Part shown: piece after piece, positions 13,057 through 16,303 of the stretch
Position numbering within the stretch: the stretch's first letter is position 1
How the letters are laid out: every line of letters starts with the position of its first letter
Notes under the pieces: generated by a model
What the model was told of the DNA's origin: nothing
The model's database searches: none
Seen by the model: only the letters and a program-made list of their open reading frames with translations
Assembly: GCF_037892545.1 (NCBI RefSeq)
Contig: NZ_JBBKBG010000043.1
Location: 1 to 16,303, forward strand
Origin: Pseudogracilibacillus sp037892545
GTDB taxonomy: Bacteria; Bacillota; Bacilli; Bacillales; Amphibacillaceae
Direction of reading: 5' to 3'
DNA length: 16,303 nt
Made by a program: the position numbers and the translations under genes

Positions 13057-13101
13057 TCGCTTAGAAATAAAGAAAGCGATTACAAAGAGGAGGATGTTAA
13101 A

Positions 13102-13869
13102 ATGAAAGGCGAAACAGTTATTGTAACAGGTGGATCAAGTGGTATGGGGAAATATATGGCAAAACGATTTGCGGATGATGGAGCAAATGTTGTCATTACA
13201 GGAAGAAATGAAGAAAAGCTACAAGCAGTAAAAAAAGAGTTAGAAGAAACGGCGACTGGAAAAGTAGGCTTTGTGCAAATGGATGTTAGAAATGTTGACG
13301 ATATCGACCGTATGGTGAAAGAAACGGTTGACATGTTTGGAACAATTGATTATTTAGTAAATAATGCGGCAGGAAACTTTGTTGTGTATGCAGAAGATTT
13401 ATCCGTAAACGGTTGGAATTCTGTTATTGATATTGTATTGAATGGTACGTTTTATTGTTCACAAGCTGTTGGAAAGTATTGGATTGAACAGAAAAAACAA
13501 GGATCGATCATCAATATGGTTGCAACATATGCATGGGATGCAGGAGTTGGTGTGGTACATAGTGCTGCAGCGAAAGCAGGGGTATTAAGTTTAACTCGTA
13601 CATTAGCTGTTGAGTGGGGTACGAAATATGGTATTCGTGTCAATGCGATTGCACCAGGGCCAATTGAGCGAACAGGTGGAGCAGATAAATTAATGTTATC
13701 GGAAGAAATGGCGGAACGAACACGTAATTCAATTCCATTAAAACGTTTTGGAACACCAGAGGAAATCGCTGGTTTAGCTGCGTTTTTATTCTCGAAAGAT
13801 GCTGCATATATTAATGGAGAAGTAGTAACGATGGATGGAGGCCAGTGGTTGAATCAGTTTCCATTTTAA
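13102..13869 (+). CDS. fadH: 2,4-dienoyl-CoA reductase (SDR family)
   Basis: A 255-residue short-chain dehydrogenase very like B. subtilis FadH (YkuF). It reduces 2,4-dienoyl-CoA with NADPH so that polyunsaturated fatty acids can complete beta-oxidation. Cofactor motif is TGGSSGMG (9-16), followed by NNAAGNF (87-93). The usual SDR YxxxK is replaced by Ser154-AAA-Lys158, with Tyr143 15 residues before Lys158. This is the spacing of Tyr199, Ser210 and Lys214 in human DECR1 and supports the assignment over a generic SDR. APGPIERTGGADKL and the end GGQWLNQFPF also match. The ATG at 13102 has AGAGGAGG 8 bp upstream; the frame opens earlier, at 13042, but that codon lies in the FadR box. It is followed after 15 bp by the penicillin acylase gene. 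Confidence 0.93.
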   Translation: MKGETVIVTGGSSGMGKYMAKRFADDGANVVITGRNEEKLQAVKKELEETATGKVGFVQMDVRNVDDIDRMVKETVDMFGTIDYLVNNAAGNFVVYAEDLSVNGWNSVIDIVLNGTFYCSQAVGKYWIEQKKQGSIINMVATYAWDAGVGVVHSAAAKAGVLSLTRTLAVEWGTKYGIRVNAIAPGPIERTGGADKLMLSEEMAERTRNSIPLKRFGTPEEIAGLAAFLFSKDAAYINGEVVTMDGGQWLNQFPF

Positions 13870-13884
13870 AATGGAGGGAATGTG

Positions 13885-16257
13885 ATGGGGGAAATAGCAT
13901 ATAAACGACAAGACAATCAGAAGAAACGTCAAGTATGGTTGAGAGTTATTTACATTGTGTTAGCTGTTTTACTCATCGGTGTGGTTGGTGCTGTCATATA
14001 TGGATACAATGTTGTGCATAAATCATTGCCTACTTTGGAAGGTGAAGTCACTTTACCAGTAAAAGAAGAAGTAATCGTAAAGACAGATGGGCATGGTGTG
14101 CCACATATAAAGGCAAAAAATATGCAAGATTTGTATACAGCTCAAGGATATATACAAGCCCAACATCGATTGTTTCAAATGGAATTATCACGTAGGCAAG
14201 CGTCTGGTACATTGAGTGAAGTGATTGGGGAAGCGACCGTCGATCATGATAAATATTTTCGAACACTTGGTTTAAGACGTGCTGCGGAAAAATCGTATGA
14301 TGTATATTCAGACGAAGCAAAAGAAGTGTTGCAATGGTTTAGTGATGGAGTGAATGCTTATATAAAAGAAGCGACTGACAATGGTGCATTGCCAGTTGAA
14401 TTTACTTTACTTGGTGCAACACCAGAACCTTGGACACCTATCGATTCTTTAACGATTGGAAAGTATATGGCATTTGATTTAGGTGGCCATTGGGAAAGGC
14501 AAGCGTTCAATTATTATCTATTAGAAACATTTGATGAAGCGAAGGCTTTAGAATTATTTCCTTCCTATCCAGAAAATGCTCAAACGATGATAGAAGATGT
14601 AGAGTTAGATATTGTAACAAGCTTTAAAGATGCGATCATCCCGGATGAGTTTAACGGGAGTAATAATTGGGTCGTTAGTGGAGAAAAGACAGCTTCTGGA
14701 AAACCTTATCTTGCAGATGATCCACATTTAGGACTTGCTACTCCATCGATCTGGTTGCAAATGCATTTAGAGGCAGCAGATATGAATGTAAGTGGTGTTA
14801 TTTTTGCTGGAGTTCCCGGTATTATATTGGGTCATAATGAACAAATCGCTTGGGGTGTCACGAATACTGGTCCAGATGTACAACAATTGTATATTGAAAA
14901 AAGAAACCCAGATAACGCAACCCAATTTTTATTTGAGGAAGAATGGGAAGATGCAGAAGTGATTGCAGAGCCAATTCTTGTAAAAGATGGCGAAACAATT
15001 GATTATGAGGTAATGGAAACACGCCATGGTCCAATCATCTCTGAATTTGCAAAAGAAATAGGGGCAAATCATGTGTTGGCGTTACGGTGGACTGCATTAG
15101 ATGCGACGACAGAATTACAAGCTATTTTGCAAATGAATCGTGCGACAGATTGGGAAGATTTTGAAAAAGGATTAGAAGATTTCCATGCACCTGTACAAAA
15201 TTTCGTATTTGCGGATGTCGATGGTACGATTGCGTATAAAGCGAATGGAAAAATACCGGTGTATGAAGATGGTACAGATGCATTGCTTCCATTAGAGGGA
15301 TGGGATGCCAAAAATGAATGGAAAGATTTTATATCATTTGATGAGTTGCCGAGAGTTGTGAATCCAGAAAAAGGTTTTATTGCGACAGCAAACAATAAGG
15401 TAGCATCTAATAAATATCCGTATCATATTAGTAATGTATGGGCGCAACCATATCGGTATGAACGTATTTTTGAAGTATTAGATGATCGTGAAACATTAAC
15501 CGTTGAAGATATGCAAGCATTGCAAATGGATGCAACCAATTTACGAGCACGCGAATTTGTACCTTATTTTGCAAAATTATTAGAAGAGGTAGAATTGGAT
15601 GAACGTGAACAGCAATTATTAGATTTGTTGGAAGAATGGAATTTTGTGGATGATAAACATTTAGCTGCACCGTTATTATTTGATCAATGGTTCGTGCAAT
15701 TAGAGGAAATATTATATGCCGATATTGATGAAGCGGTATTCGATTTGTTTAGCGGAAAAGCACAAACGACAGATGAATTGCTTCGTCTAGGCAATGACTC
15801 GATTTGGGTGACAGAATTAGGGACGATCGAGCATATTGTTTATACTGCATTTCGTGAGGCGATAGCTTCCGTTGAAGAAAATTTTGGCAAAGACGAGTCG
15901 AAATGGACATGGGGTGATTTTCATCAAGTTCAGTTTAAACATCCATTATCAAGTGCGAATAAATGGTTAGGTTATTTCTTTGATGCCGGGAAACCTTTGC
16001 CTGTTGATGGAAGTGCTGTTACTCCTTTGGCGGCACGTGCTGAAGAAGATGGTATCGTGAATCATGGAGCATCATGGCGTTTTGTGATTGATATGGAAGA
16101 TCCGACAACTGGATATCATACGGTTAGTCCAGGGCAATCGGGTCATTTTAGAAGTGAATGGTATCGTGATCAAGTGGAAGATTGGGTAGATGGCACATAT
16201 CATGAGACAGTGTTAGGTGACGTGTCAGGTGCGGTGTTGAAAATTATTCCAGAATAA
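13885..16257 (+). CDS. Membrane-anchored penicillin acylase family N-terminal nucleophile amidohydrolase
   Basis: A 790-residue preprotein. A basic head (KRQDNQKKRQ) and one hydrophobic segment (about 20-42) without a clear cleavage site suggest a signal anchor with the enzyme outside the membrane. The alpha region has DGHGVPHIKAKNMQDLYTAQGYIQAQHRLFQME. After a linker, NGS-NNW places the autocatalytic cut before Ser259, which becomes the N-terminal nucleophile of the beta chain; ADDPHLGL and IAWGVTN follow. FADVDGTIAYKANG and TANNKVAS also fit the family. Family members hydrolyse amides: beta-lactam side chains, acyl-homoserine lactones, other N-acyl compounds. The substrate cannot be read off the sequence. 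GGAGGG lies 6 bp before the ATG at 13885. It shares the FadR-type promoter of fadH, which hints at a fatty-acyl substrate. Confidence 0.9.
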   Translation: MGEIAYKRQDNQKKRQVWLRVIYIVLAVLLIGVVGAVIYGYNVVHKSLPTLEGEVTLPVKEEVIVKTDGHGVPHIKAKNMQDLYTAQGYIQAQHRLFQMELSRRQASGTLSEVIGEATVDHDKYFRTLGLRRAAEKSYDVYSDEAKEVLQWFSDGVNAYIKEATDNGALPVEFTLLGATPEPWTPIDSLTIGKYMAFDLGGHWERQAFNYYLLETFDEAKALELFPSYPENAQTMIEDVELDIVTSFKDAIIPDEFNGSNNWVVSGEKTASGKPYLADDPHLGLATPSIWLQMHLEAADMNVSGVIFAGVPGIILGHNEQIAWGVTNTGPDVQQLYIEKRNPDNATQFLFEEEWEDAEVIAEPILVKDGETIDYEVMETRHGPIISEFAKEIGANHVLALRWTALDATTELQAILQMNRATDWEDFEKGLEDFHAPVQNFVFADVDGTIAYKANGKIPVYEDGTDALLPLEGWDAKNEWKDFISFDELPRVVNPEKGFIATANNKVASNKYPYHISNVWAQPYRYERIFEVLDDRETLTVEDMQALQMDATNLRAREFVPYFAKLLEEVELDEREQQLLDLLEEWNFVDDKHLAAPLLFDQWFVQLEEILYADIDEAVFDLFSGKAQTTDELLRLGNDSIWVTELGTIEHIVYTAFREAIASVEENFGKDESKWTWGDFHQVQFKHPLSSANKWLGYFFDAGKPLPVDGSAVTPLAARAEEDGIVNHGASWRFVIDMEDPTTGYHTVSPGQSGHFRSEWYRDQVEDWVDGTYHETVLGDVSGAVLKIIPE

Positions 16258-16269
16258 TATTGGTAAGTG

Positions 16270-16303
16270 CACAGAAGCGGTATGGTACCGTTTCTGTGTT
16301 TTT
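16270..16303 (+). terminator. Rho-independent terminator after the penicillin acylase gene
   Basis: Arms CACAGAAGCGGTA (16270-16282) and TACCGTTTCTGTG (16286-16298) pair with one G-T wobble around a three-base loop. They are followed by at least five T's at the window edge. It begins 12 bp after the stop codon. Confidence 0.9.

Noticed and set aside
13042..13101. Upstream part of the fadH frame as coding sequence
   Set aside because: It contains the FadR operator and the ribosome binding site of the 13102 start; FadH proteins begin at the equivalent of 13102.

Overview
The window comes from a low-GC Gram-positive bacterium. AT-rich codons, strong AGGAGG ribosome binding sites, CcpA-type cre sites, a FadR-type operator and an ectABC ectoine operon together suggest a halotolerant or halophilic member of the Bacillaceae. 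I cannot name the species. No mobile element, CRISPR array, tRNA or rRNA was seen. Gene content and base use look uniform, so this looks like ordinary chromosome.

Layout. (1) 2-1218, plus: the 3' end of a metallo-beta-lactamase-fold hydrolase, then an aspartate dehydrogenase, closed by a hairpin terminator. (2) 1408-2424, plus: a lone membrane acyltransferase with its own terminator. (3) 2753-6987, plus: a tight three-gene operon of a group III iron alcohol dehydrogenase, a soluble GAF/PAS histidine kinase and an NtrC-type response regulator with an intact GAFTGA motif. (4) 7028-9634, minus: a Zn alcohol dehydrogenase followed by an ExaC/AcoD-like aldehyde dehydrogenase, converging on operon 3 at a shared hairpin. 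(5) 9896-10478, plus, divergent from adh: a CstR-type persulfide-sensing repressor and a single-domain rhodanese. (6) 10546-12795, minus: ectA-ectB-ectC. (7) 13102-16257, plus: fadH (2,4-dienoyl-CoA reductase) and a membrane-anchored penicillin-acylase-family Ntn hydrolase.

The most coherent system is regions 3 and 4. The minus-strand leader of adh carries a near-perfect sigma-54 (SigL) promoter, GG-N10-GC, at 9691-9710. A palindrome lies about 105 bp upstream of the expected start and a cre-like site lies between them. The only sigma-54 activator in the window is the regulator encoded head-on at the other end. I infer a self-contained alcohol-responsive circuit: kinase to NtrC-type regulator to SigL, driving alcohol -> aldehyde -> acid oxidation under catabolite control. 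The iron alcohol dehydrogenase sits in the kinase operon, as ErcA-type enzymes do in the Pseudomonas ethanol-oxidation regulatory network.

Other sequence-level points: a CstR operator fills the -35/-10 spacer of the cstR-rhodanese promoter. A FadR box lies just downstream of the fadH promoter. The ectA frame extends upstream to a full Shine-Dalgarno but lacks any usual start codon there, although the conserved N-terminus is clearly encoded.
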